This document shows, in pieces, positions 52,118 to 60,920 of a stretch of DNA of 64,000 bases. The position numbers were made by a program, and so were the translations under genes. A model generated the notes under the pieces. It ran no database searches and was not told the DNA's origin. It was given only the letters and a program-made list of their open reading frames with translations. The stretch covers positions 434,001 to 498,000 of the forward strand of contig NZ_BMFU01000002.1 of the NCBI RefSeq assembly GCF_014639235.1. Direction: 5' to 3'. This DNA is from Paenibacillus silvae (lineage in GTDB: Bacteria; Bacillota; Bacilli; Paenibacillales; Paenibacillaceae). Positions within the stretch are counted from its first letter, which is position 1, and every line of letters begins with the position of its first letter.

Positions 52118-52133
52118 ATACCTGTATGGGTAT
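52118..52133. promoter_or_regulatory. CstR operator upstream of the regulator gene
   Basis: ATACCT-GTAT-GGGTAT, one mismatch from the site upstream of the rhodaneses. It lies about 20 bp before the regulator start and overlaps the -10 region (TATAAT), so autorepression is likely. Confidence 0.8.
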
Positions 52134-52173
52134 ATTATAAATGAAAATTCGCCATTGTACCATTTTACACACA

Positions 52174-52203
52174 AAGCGCTGGTTCATATTCGAACCAGCG
52201 CTT
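52174..52203 (-). terminator. Terminator of the alpha-glucosidase operon
   Basis: A perfect 12-bp stem, AAGCGCTGGTTC with GAACCAGCGCTT, loop ATATTC, about 13 bp past the last glucosidase stop. Confidence 0.85.
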
Positions 52204-52215
52204 CCTTCGTTCATT

Positions 52216-53883
52216 TTACATTTCATCATCACATAGACCAATACGGGCTTCATACGGCTGCAATCGACCAGAAACCGGTTTCTCGTAGTTGTTCAGCCAC
52301 ATTTCTGATAACCGAATACCAAGCGCATCCTCCCCGATCTCCACGGTGTGTCCACTCAGGTTGATCAGCACCAGCACCTGTTTACTTTCTAATGTACGTG
52401 TGTATGCGAAAACTTCAGGATGTTCAGGCAATAAAAGCTCATACGTGCCGTAGATTAACGTGTCATGCTGTTTCCGCAGCCGGATCATCTGTTTATAGAA
52501 TTGCAGGACAGAGTGAGGCTCCTTCAGCTGCTTTTCCACGTTAATATCGAGATAATTATCATTCACCCTTAACCAGGGAATACCTGTCGTGAACCCACCC
52601 TGGTTACCTGCCAACCACTGCATCGGTGTTCTTGAATTATCCCGGCTGGACGCCCAGATCATATTCATAATCTGCTCGTGTGACATGCCTTCTTCCCGTT
52701 TGATCCGATACAGGTTGTGGTCAGCGATGTCGTTGTAATCCTCAATCGAAGGATAAGACACATTGGTCATTCCAATTTCCTGTCCCTGATAGATGAATGG
52801 CGTGCCCTGCATGAAAAAGTACATGGCACCAAGCGCTGTAGCACTTTCATACCAATATTGCGTATCGTTTCCCCAGGAGGAAACCTTGCGCGGCTGGTCG
52901 TGGTTTTCAATAAACAGCGCATTCCAGCCGATACCTTCCAGTGCTTTTTGCCATTTGGTCATCACATTTTTCAGCTTGGAAACATCCAGCTGCCTGTCTG
53001 TGCTGTTGTTCCACAAGTCAAGGTGCTCGAATTGAAATACCATATTAAATTTGCCTCTGACTTCACAGATCCAGTCAAGTAAATCCTCGGAATCCTCTAC
53101 TTTTACCCCATTTGCTTCGCCAACAGTGACAACGTTATATTTGGACAGCGTTTCTTCCTTCATTTCCTGCAGATAACGTTGAATGCCTTTCACATTCATG
53201 TGCTTCTCAAATGAAGAAATGTATCTGACGCCTTCCTTGGCCGGCATATCCAGCAACCCCTCTTCTTTGTGGATATGGCTGATCGCATCCACCCGAAAGC
53301 CGTCAATGCCTTTGTCCATCCACCAATTCATCATCTGGTAGATAGATTTACGAACCTCGGCATTGGCCCAGTTGAGGTCCGGTTGTTTTTTGGAGAACAG
53401 ATGAAGATAATACTGCCCTGTAGTTTCGTCGTATTGCCAGGCCGAGCCGCCAAAGATGCTTTCCCAGTTGTTAGGCTCCTCTTCGTTCCTGCCGTCCCTC
53501 CAGATGTACCAGTCCCGTTTCGGATTATCGACGGAAGAACGGGATTCAATGAACCAGGGATGCTCGTCACTGGTGTGGTTAATGACCAGATCCATAATAA
53601 GCTTCATACCGCGCCGATGGACTTCCTGTAATAATTGATCAAAATCAGCCATCGTTCCGAATTCATCCATAATAGAGCAGTAATCACTGATGTCATACCC
53701 GTTATCATCATTAGGCGACTTATACATCGGACAGATCCATATCAGATCAATACCAAGCTCCTGAATATAGTCCAGTTTGGACAGAATTCCTTGAATGTCG
53801 CCGATGCCGTCCCCGTTTGAATCCATAAAGCTCCTTGGATAGATTTGATAAGCGGTTGCCTCTTTCCACCATACTCTTTTCAT
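52216..53883 (-). CDS. GH13 alpha-glucosidase (region II with Ala, alpha-1,4 type)
   Basis: A retaining alpha-amylase-family glucosidase, cytoplasmic. It opens WWKEATAYQIYPRSFMDSNG. The nucleophile Asp is in GFRVDAISHIHK, the acid/base Glu in VTVGEANG, and the third acid in ENHDQPRKVSSWGND. Domain C ends the protein; 555 residues. The residue after the nucleophile is Ala, the mark usually linked to alpha-1,4 specificity, in contrast to the neighbouring gene. Start ATG after GGA-rich bases; a longer ORF start is less likely. It is the last gene of the operon. Confidence 0.92.
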   Translation of the reverse strand: MKRVWWKEATAYQIYPRSFMDSNGDGIGDIQGILSKLDYIQELGIDLIWICPMYKSPNDDNGYDISDYCSIMDEFGTMADFDQLLQEVHRRGMKLIMDLVINHTSDEHPWFIESRSSVDNPKRDWYIWRDGRNEEEPNNWESIFGGSAWQYDETTGQYYLHLFSKKQPDLNWANAEVRKSIYQMMNWWMDKGIDGFRVDAISHIHKEEGLLDMPAKEGVRYISSFEKHMNVKGIQRYLQEMKEETLSKYNVVTVGEANGVKVEDSEDLLDWICEVRGKFNMVFQFEHLDLWNNSTDRQLDVSKLKNVMTKWQKALEGIGWNALFIENHDQPRKVSSWGNDTQYWYESATALGAMYFFMQGTPFIYQGQEIGMTNVSYPSIEDYNDIADHNLYRIKREEGMSHEQIMNMIWASSRDNSRTPMQWLAGNQGGFTTGIPWLRVNDNYLDINVEKQLKEPHSVLQFYKQMIRLRKQHDTLIYGTYELLLPEHPEVFAYTRTLESKQVLVLINLSGHTVEIGEDALGIRLSEMWLNNYEKPVSGRLQPYEARIGLCDDEM

Positions 53884-53929
53884 TCGTACTCTTCCTTCTT
53901 TCTTGACTACGGCTGTTATCATTATATTT

Positions 53930-55558
53930 TTACGTCTCCATAAGGTACATTCTGGCTTCGTATGGACGTAATTCGTTATGAGCCAGATGATCTGAATAAT
54001 TAGCCAGTAACAGTTTAGCAGATTCTGTCATTTGCTCCTGGAGCGGTAGTTCTACCTTATATCCCCGGAAATTGCAAACCACTATAATTTGTTTATCATG
54101 TAACGTTCGTTTGTAAGCAAACACATCGGGATGTTCCGGGAAAATCAATGTATAATCGCCATAAACAATGACTTCATAATCTTTTCTGAGCTGAATGAGC
54201 TGACGATAATAATGGAATATTGAATTCGGATTGTTTACATTTTCTGCGGCGTGAATGTCCGTGTAATTCGGATTAACTTTGATCCAAGGTTCGCCCGTAG
54301 TAAATCCTGCATGTTTGGAATCATTCCACTGCATAGGCGTTCTCGCATTATCGCGTCCCTTCGCGTAGATCGACTCCATCACATCCTGTTCAGTATACCC
54401 CTTTTCGATTCTTTCCCGGTACAAACGAAGCAATTCAATATCCCGATAATCCTCGATTTCATATTGAACATTGGTCATGCCAAGCTCCTCACCCTGATAG
54501 ATGTAAGGTGTACCTTGCATGCCATGCAACAGGGTCGCAAGCATTTTAGCGGACTCAACTCTGAACTCGCCATCGTTCCCCCAGCGTGAGACGATCCGTG
54601 GCAGGTCGTGGTTATTCCAGAACAGACTGTTCCATGCCTCTCCTTTAAGCTCGGTCTGCCACTTGGACAGTACCGTTTTCAGCTCCATCAGATCCAGAGG
54701 TTTGAGATCCCACTTACCCTTGCCCACCTGCTCATCCAGGCTGATATGCTCAAACTGAAATACCATGGAAAACTCACTGCCATCCGGGTTGCTGTACAGT
54801 TTCGCAATGTCTGGCGTGGCTCCCCATGTTTCGCCCACCGTTAACAGCTCATTTCCTTTTTGGAACGTTTCCCGACTTAATTCTCGAATATATTCATGGA
54901 GAAGAGGCCCGTTTCCTGTGATTTTGGCATCCGGCTCTTTACCGATCAGGTCAATGACATCGAGGCGAAACCCACCGACACCCTTCCCGATCCACCAATT
55001 GATCATATTGTACATTTCCTGCCGTACTTTCGGATTGGCCCAGTTGAGGTCCGGCTGCTTGACAGAAAATAAATGTAAATAATATTGGCCTATCTCGGGC
55101 ACCCACTCCCAGGCTGAACCGCCGAAGGTAGAGCCTAAGTCGTTAGGCGGTGTTCCTTCAATCCCGTCTCGCCATACATAATAGTCATAGTATGGATTGT
55201 CCTTTCCCTTTTTGGCTTCCTGAAACCAGGGGTGCTCATCGGATGTATGATTGAGAACCAGATCCATGATAATGCGTATGTTTCGTTTGGCAGCTTCATC
55301 AATTAAGGCTTCCATATCCTCCAGTGAGCCAAACATCGGATCAATATCCTGATAATCTGAAATATCATAACCGTAATCATCTTGAGGAGATTTGCATACG
55401 GGTGATAACCAGATTGCACCGATTCCAAGCTGCTGCAGATAATCCAGACGGGACACAATGCCCTTCAAGTCACCAATCCCATCCCCATTGCTATCCTGAA
55501 AACTGCGCGGATAGATCTGATAAACAACCGTCTCTTTCCACCATTGCTTCGGTACCAT
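53930..55558 (-). CDS. GH13 oligo-1,6-glucosidase-like alpha-glucosidase
   Basis: A second GH13 glucosidase, 542 residues, 46 bp before the other one. It has VPKQWWKETVVYQIYPRSFQ, the nucleophile GGFRLDVIDLIGK, acid/base TVGETWG and third acid NHDLPRIVSRWGND. Here Val follows the nucleophile, the residue linked to alpha-1,6 activity in oligo-1,6-glucosidases. The ATG follows GGAG by 6 nt. With its partner it would cut mixed 1,4/1,6 gluco-oligosaccharides (isomaltose, panose type) imported by the upstream ABC system. Confidence 0.92.
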   Translation of the reverse strand: MVPKQWWKETVVYQIYPRSFQDSNGDGIGDLKGIVSRLDYLQQLGIGAIWLSPVCKSPQDDYGYDISDYQDIDPMFGSLEDMEALIDEAAKRNIRIIMDLVLNHTSDEHPWFQEAKKGKDNPYYDYYVWRDGIEGTPPNDLGSTFGGSAWEWVPEIGQYYLHLFSVKQPDLNWANPKVRQEMYNMINWWIGKGVGGFRLDVIDLIGKEPDAKITGNGPLLHEYIRELSRETFQKGNELLTVGETWGATPDIAKLYSNPDGSEFSMVFQFEHISLDEQVGKGKWDLKPLDLMELKTVLSKWQTELKGEAWNSLFWNNHDLPRIVSRWGNDGEFRVESAKMLATLLHGMQGTPYIYQGEELGMTNVQYEIEDYRDIELLRLYRERIEKGYTEQDVMESIYAKGRDNARTPMQWNDSKHAGFTTGEPWIKVNPNYTDIHAAENVNNPNSIFHYYRQLIQLRKDYEVIVYGDYTLIFPEHPDVFAYKRTLHDKQIIVVCNFRGYKVELPLQEQMTESAKLLLANYSDHLAHNELRPYEARMYLMET

Positions 55559-55674
55559 ACGCTGCTCCACCTCTCTGACGCTGCCCAAGTGGCTGCGCCC
55601 TCTATCCTATTTTATTCTTGAGTGATTGCCCTTATATATTAAAATACTCACGTTTATGTTCTCATTGCAGCAGG

Positions 55675-56568
55675 TTATTCCTTGACCGATCCGACAACGA
55701 TTCCCGTTACAAAGTATTTCTGGAGCAGCGGATAAATCAGCAGTAGCGGAATCACTGCCACTACGATTTTGGCTGCATTCAGATTTTTATTGGATATCTC
55801 GGTCAGATTGCTAAGCTCGCTGGAGTTTGTGCCAGCCTGGAGCAGATCTGCAATATTCACGTTAAGTGACTGGATATAAGTCATAAGTGGATAATTGCTC
55901 ACTTTGGTCATATAGATCAAACCACTGAAGAAATCATTCCATGTACCCACGATACTGAATAAAGCCACCGTTGCCAGTGCAGGAATAGACACAGGAACGT
56001 AAACTTTGAATAAAACCTGAAGCGGGCTCGCGCCGTCGATGAATGCAGCTTCTTCCAGCGCTTTAGGAACGGCTGAGAAAAAGTTCATGACCAGGATCAC
56101 GCTGAATATCGGTACCGCGCCGGGCAGTACAAGCGCCCAGATGGTGTTGAGCATATCCAGATTTTTAATCAGCAGGTAACTCGGGATCATGCCCCCGCTG
56201 AACAGCATCGCAAAGATCATAACATTCATATAGATGTTTCTGCCCTTGAATTCCCTTTTGGATTTGGACAATGGATAAGCCATCAAAGTAATCAAAATCA
56301 TGTTCAGCACAAGGGAAAGCACTACACGCAGCACAGATATGCCGAAAGAACGCCAGAACTGAGCATCATCAATAATTCGGGTATAAGCTGCTGTTGTGAA
56401 GTTAACCGGAACAAGTCCAACTGTATTGGCTGATACCGCCTCGCTGCTGCTGAAGGAAATCGCTACAATATTCCATAAAGGCAGAAGGCAGATCAGCGCA
56501 AGCAGGATGACAATAGCATAGATGCAGAACCGGCCCAGTCGATCCTTGAAGTTTGCAGAGTATGACAC
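55675..56568 (-). CDS. Carbohydrate ABC transporter permease (second subunit)
   Basis: A six-helix inner-membrane permease of the CUT1/LplC class. The EAA loop is LEEAAFIDGASPLQVLFKVY near residue 190. 297 residues. The GTG start is 8 nt after GGAGG; an ATG 25 codons upstream lies inside the first permease gene. It pairs with the other permease to take up an oligosaccharide. No ATPase is in the operon, so a shared MsmK-type ATPase must serve it. Confidence 0.92.
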   Translation of the reverse strand: MSYSANFKDRLGRFCIYAIVILLALICLLPLWNIVAISFSSSEAVSANTVGLVPVNFTTAAYTRIIDDAQFWRSFGISVLRVVLSLVLNMILITLMAYPLSKSKREFKGRNIYMNVMIFAMLFSGGMIPSYLLIKNLDMLNTIWALVLPGAVPIFSVILVMNFFSAVPKALEEAAFIDGASPLQVLFKVYVPVSIPALATVALFSIVGTWNDFFSGLIYMTKVSNYPLMTYIQSLNVNIADLLQAGTNSSELSNLTEISNKNLNAAKIVVAVIPLLLIYPLLQKYFVTGIVVGSVKE

Positions 56569-56581
56569 AGACGTTGCCTCC

Positions 56582-57496
56582 TTAGAATATTTTGCGATCC
56601 GTATATTTTTTGGCGAGCTGATTGGCTGATAACAGTAAAACAATACCGATCACGGACTTGAATAAACCCACTGCCGTACCGAAGCTGTACTGTCTTCCAA
56701 CCAGACCAATGCGATAAACATACGTATCCAGAATGTCTCCTGATTCATAGACGATCGGATTATAAAGGTTATAGATTTGATCAAAGCCCGCACTTAATAT
56801 ATTGGTCAGACTCATGACACCCATGAGCAGAATAATTGGCAGCATGCCTGGCAGCGTAATGTGCCATACTTTTCTCCACCAGCTGGCCCCGTCCATGCCC
56901 GCAGCCTCATATAAGCCCGGGTCGATGGAGGTAATGGCAGCCAGATATACGATGGAGCTGTATCCGAATTCTTTCCATACATCTGTCCCGATAATCAGTG
57001 GCTGAAACCATGTGTTGCTGCCTAGGAAATTAATATGCTGTACTCCGAAGAAGGCCAGAATTTGATTTACAATGCCATCCAGGCTAAACATATTAACAAC
57101 GACCGAAGCAAGCACTACCCAGGATAGAAAGTGCGGCAGATATACAATCGTTTGTACCGATTTCTTAATCGTTTTGATGCGAATTTCATTAAGCAGCACC
57201 GAAAAAATGATGGCCATCAGCGTACCGAGCAGAATTTTGCCCAGAGCGATGACTAACGTGTTGCTCACCACTTGTGCAATGTCGGGCAATTTGAACATAT
57301 AGATGAAATGTTTGAGCCCGACAAATTCAGAGCCAAACATGCCTTTGGCCGGGATATAGTCCTGAAAGGCTGTGATTACGCCAACCATCGGAATATAGCT
57401 GAATACAAGCAAAAATAAAATGCCCGGGATCATCATCATATGGTACATTGTACCTGAGCTGATGCGGCCATTACTGTTTGATTTTCGTTGTTTCAA
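56582..57496 (-). CDS. Carbohydrate ABC transporter permease (first subunit, LplB-like)
   Basis: A six-helix permease of the LplB/YtcP type. It opens MYHMMMIPGILFLLVFSYIP, and the EAA loop is PGLYEAAGMDGASWWRKVWH near residue 190. 304 residues. The likely start is TTG after GGAGAA; upstream ATG is out of reach of a site. It lies 77 bp after the binding protein and 13 bp before the second permease. Confidence 0.92.
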   Translation of the reverse strand: MKQRKSNSNGRISSGTMYHMMMIPGILFLLVFSYIPMVGVITAFQDYIPAKGMFGSEFVGLKHFIYMFKLPDIAQVVSNTLVIALGKILLGTLMAIIFSVLLNEIRIKTIKKSVQTIVYLPHFLSWVVLASVVVNMFSLDGIVNQILAFFGVQHINFLGSNTWFQPLIIGTDVWKEFGYSSIVYLAAITSIDPGLYEAAGMDGASWWRKVWHITLPGMLPIILLMGVMSLTNILSAGFDQIYNLYNPIVYESGDILDTYVYRIGLVGRQYSFGTAVGLFKSVIGIVLLLSANQLAKKYTDRKIF

Positions 57497-57573
57497 GAAG
57501 CATTCTCCTTCCCTGATGAAGAAAGGCCGCGCATGGATATACCCGTGCGCAGCCTCGCACATTCTGTAGATGT

Positions 57574-59310
57574 TTATGGTTGTGACGTGATCTCGGATTC
57601 AATCTCCTGAATTACCTGGTCACCACCTTGTTTTCTCCAATTGACCACAAAAGTATCGAAGTAATCTATCGGTTCCGACCCGGTAATAATTTTGATAAAC
57701 GACTCCTGCTCCAGCTTGCTCAGATTAGCCCACGTTTGTTTCATGCTAGATGTGGTTCCCGAGAAGGCCGGGGTCATCCATACGAATTTTTTCTCCTTGG
57801 TCAGCTTGTCAATCAGCCCTACGCCATTAATACGTGAATGATATTTCGACCAGGCTGTTGTATTGTCTGTATCCATGTCGCTTAAATACGTTTTGATGCT
57901 GCCAATATTGTTTTTGGATTCGGTCGTACGGACCTCTTCCAGACTGATTTCGCCTTTAATTCCGCGAACGACATCCGAATAATCGTCCAACAGAGATGTC
58001 GCTGAATTGACTTCGATGTTGAATGGCCGGGTCGATCCATCGACGCCAGTCTCTTGATATTTGGCTGCTTCCGGCATCGTTGTTGCAACATCCTTGTCAT
58101 TCGCCAGCTTGTCGTAGAACAGATTGACAATTTTAACCGCCAGCTCGGGGTGCTCATATCCTTTTCTCACAACGATAAACTGGTTGGATGGATTCGCGTG
58201 TGCAACATTGACCTTGCCGTTTGCATCCTCTAATGTATAAGCCGAAAATTTGGCGTTTTTGTCCATCTGCTTCACACTGATCAGGCCCCAGTCAGGAATG
58301 TGCCAAGGTCCAAAGGCGATGCCGCTCTGTCCATTCGCATAAAGTGCGGTAATATCATCAAATGTACGAGTCCCGAATTGGGGATCAATGATGCCTGCTT
58401 TGAACCAATTTGCCATAATACCTAGCATTTGCTTCGTCTCTTCGGTTGTTGAGCCATAGAAGATTTTGCCGTCCTCACCTTTCATCCAATACTGTGGAAA
58501 TGCATTCTGCGTTGAAGCAACACCCAGCATTGTATAGGCAGAGCCATTATAATCAGTCGTGTTCATGGTGTTTACAAAAGGAATACCGACCGGATTGCCG
58601 GATTGCCCCGGATCTTTTTTCAGAAATTGCTGCGCCGTTTGCTCGACCTCCTCCAGCGTGATCGCTCCGTCTCCATCTGCATCAAGCTTAATTCCGAGCA
58701 AATCCAGCCAGTCCTGGCGAACCCAAACCATCGTTGGCGCAGAATCCAGTGAAGTTGCCGGCAGTCCCATCAAACGCCCATCTATCGTTGCATTGCCCAA
58801 GGCACGACCATCGTAAGAATCGTATATTTTTTTAATCTCATCGGTGGCGTATTGATCATATACAGCCGTCAGGTCTTCAATCAGATCATTGTCTACCAGT
58901 TCCTTCAGCTCATCCTTGGAATCAACACGCATCATGTCGGGCAGCTCCCCGGATGCAATCGCAAGCGAGACCTGACGGCTATAGTCTTCACCGTTGGCTT
59001 CAAATTGGTCTGTAATTTTGGCATTAAACGTATCCTTGACCAGCCGGGTATATGCATTGTTCTCGTACGTATCTCCCGCCGGAAGTTTCGGATTGGCTGT
59101 GGTCACCCTTCCCATAGTGACGCTGATTTCGTCCTTATACGCACTAAAAGGCTCTCCCGGATTGACTTCATATTTGCCTGCATCCTCTGCAGTAGGTGCC
59201 TCTGTGCTTCCACCACAGGCAGCCAGAACAGTAACCATCATGGCAGACATGGACAGCACAGCCAAACGTTTCGTGAACAGATTGCTTTTCATGGACCTTT
59301 TCGTTGTCAT
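57574..59310 (-). CDS. Carbohydrate ABC transporter substrate-binding lipoprotein with EF-hand-like loop
   Basis: A surface lipoprotein of 578 residues, with signal and lipobox VTVLAACGG near residue 30. It is the LplA-like, long sugar-binding type: SLAIASGELPDMMRVDSKDE near residue 115, and NNTTAWSKYHSRIN near the end. A calcium-loop-like segment LDADGDGAITLEEVEQTA occurs near residue 213, as in some Paenibacillus binding proteins. The first gene of the transporter-glucosidase operon, preceded by a cre-like site. Confidence 0.92.
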   Translation of the reverse strand: MTTKRSMKSNLFTKRLAVLSMSAMMVTVLAACGGSTEAPTAEDAGKYEVNPGEPFSAYKDEISVTMGRVTTANPKLPAGDTYENNAYTRLVKDTFNAKITDQFEANGEDYSRQVSLAIASGELPDMMRVDSKDELKELVDNDLIEDLTAVYDQYATDEIKKIYDSYDGRALGNATIDGRLMGLPATSLDSAPTMVWVRQDWLDLLGIKLDADGDGAITLEEVEQTAQQFLKKDPGQSGNPVGIPFVNTMNTTDYNGSAYTMLGVASTQNAFPQYWMKGEDGKIFYGSTTEETKQMLGIMANWFKAGIIDPQFGTRTFDDITALYANGQSGIAFGPWHIPDWGLISVKQMDKNAKFSAYTLEDANGKVNVAHANPSNQFIVVRKGYEHPELAVKIVNLFYDKLANDKDVATTMPEAAKYQETGVDGSTRPFNIEVNSATSLLDDYSDVVRGIKGEISLEEVRTTESKNNIGSIKTYLSDMDTDNTTAWSKYHSRINGVGLIDKLTKEKKFVWMTPAFSGTTSSMKQTWANLSKLEQESFIKIITGSEPIDYFDTFVVNWRKQGGDQVIQEIESEITSQP

Positions 59311-59344
59311 CTTGTTAGATTCCCCTTCAATCTGATTATCATTT

Positions 59345-59358
59345 TGTGTACGCTTTCA
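59345..59358 (-). promoter_or_regulatory. cre-like site upstream of the sugar operon
   Basis: On the minus strand TGAAAGCGTACACA matches the CcpA consensus at 13 of 14 positions, about 35 bp before the binding protein start. Glucose repression is expected. A weaker match lies at 62726-62739 upstream of the sensor kinase. Confidence 0.65.
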
Positions 59359-59525
59359 TTATAAGTTGATTACTTCCCCTGCCGGGATAGGGATTGCGCG
59401 CTCATTTGGTTAGAGAAATGTTCACCGTTTTCGGGTGAGATTCCCCACATGACACAGCAGAAATACATTTATCCTACCTGCTGCCTTCCATTTGTCTACC
59501 CTTTGCTGATTCCACTACTCCATGT

Positions 59526-60920
59526 CTATGCCAGCTGTCGATATTCACTTGGCAGGAGTCCTGTCATCTCGCGAAAAATTCGGCTGAAGTATTTTTCATC
59601 TGTATAACCGACTTGCTCTGCAATCCACGCTATGGTGTGATTCGTATTGACCAGATATTCCTTGGCTTTTTCTACTCGAACGAATCGGGTGTAATCGTTA
59701 AATGTGCGTCCCATGAGCTCTTTGAAACATTGACTGAAATAACTTCGGCTGATATTGAGCTGCTGGGATAGTCCGGAAGCAGTGTGCGCCTGAGTCAAAT
59801 CATTTTGAATGATCTTCACGGCTTTTTTGACCGCCCCCATAATCTCAGGTGAATACCCGTGCTGCTTGTCCGCTTGACGAATGCTCGCTGCGGTTTGTTT
59901 GATCCATGTCTCTACTTCGTACCAGGAATCAAATGAATGAATCATAGTGAGTTTCCCGAGTGAACTCTCGGCAAACAGGCGATTCCACTCCATGACGATG
60001 AAGTACAGCAGCCCCGTTAGCTGCCCTTTCTGCAACTGTAATGCTTTGAACTGGTGGATAAGTTCACGATAATGATGTTCATGATATGTCCATGGTGTTT
60101 GAAACCAGGTTTGTTTAAGCTGATCCAGCTTCTCATCCTGCAGTGCGAGTACAAACGGCTTGTCATCATTCATCGAAAGCGTAAGTACCCTAAGATCCGG
60201 AGTATATTTGTAGAAAAACTCAGTTTCAGTGTAATGAATAATCCAGCTTTTGATCTGTGACCACGTTCGTGCTTGTACATCAGACAGCACAAATAGTGTG
60301 GTTTGTGGGGCTTGAAGCTGTAACTCCTTCAGCTGCTCAAAGAGCTGCTGCTCCTGTTCTCTGCGCGCTGCCCACATACAGCAGTTTCGTTCAATCTCCC
60401 AACGCATCTCATAGTCAGTCACGTTCATCTGTGAAACCCAGGACTGTTCAGAGTTGCGATCCTGAGACACAAGCACATATACAGTTGAATAACGAACATT
60501 GTTTTCTTCGAGTGAAGGCACTAAGCGGGTTGGTTGAACTGACTCGTTAATACGTGTATAGATGCGCTGAAGAACATGCTCGAACTGCTCTTTCTCCAGC
60601 TGAACTTTGGCGATATAGTCAATGGCTCCCAGCCGAAGTGCTTCTTGAATATAGTCAAAATCCTGATGCAGGGTCAATACGACAATATGTAACCCCGGAT
60701 AGAGCTGCTTCGCCGCTCTCATCAGCTCAATGCCGGACATGACCGGCATCGCCAGATCGGTCAGCATCAGATCGACAGGATGGCTTTGCAAAAATTCCAA
60801 TGCTTTCTGCCCGTTGCCGGCTTCTCCAACTACCTCCATATCAAAATCCTTCCAGGGCATTGCAGAGCTAATGCCCTTGCGTACCAGCTTGTCGTCATCA
60901 ACTATTAACACTTTTATCAT
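59526..60920 (-). CDS. YesN-like response regulator (receiver plus AraC HTH)
   Basis: A response regulator of 464 residues. The receiver is residues 1-120 (VLIVDDDKLVRKGISSAMPW, DLMLTDLAMPVMSGIELM with the phospho-Asp, and a conserved Lys in IDYIAKVQLE). A long middle region precedes the AraC HTH at about 365-460 (SQQLNISRSYFSQCFKELMG then IAEQVGYTDEKYFSRIFREM). It overlaps the sensor kinase end by 23 bp. Expected to activate the adjacent oligosaccharide uptake operon. Confidence 0.93.
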   Translation of the reverse strand: MIKVLIVDDDKLVRKGISSAMPWKDFDMEVVGEAGNGQKALEFLQSHPVDLMLTDLAMPVMSGIELMRAAKQLYPGLHIVVLTLHQDFDYIQEALRLGAIDYIAKVQLEKEQFEHVLQRIYTRINESVQPTRLVPSLEENNVRYSTVYVLVSQDRNSEQSWVSQMNVTDYEMRWEIERNCCMWAARREQEQQLFEQLKELQLQAPQTTLFVLSDVQARTWSQIKSWIIHYTETEFFYKYTPDLRVLTLSMNDDKPFVLALQDEKLDQLKQTWFQTPWTYHEHHYRELIHQFKALQLQKGQLTGLLYFIVMEWNRLFAESSLGKLTMIHSFDSWYEVETWIKQTAASIRQADKQHGYSPEIMGAVKKAVKIIQNDLTQAHTASGLSQQLNISRSYFSQCFKELMGRTFNDYTRFVRVEKAKEYLVNTNHTIAWIAEQVGYTDEKYFSRIFREMTGLLPSEYRQLA

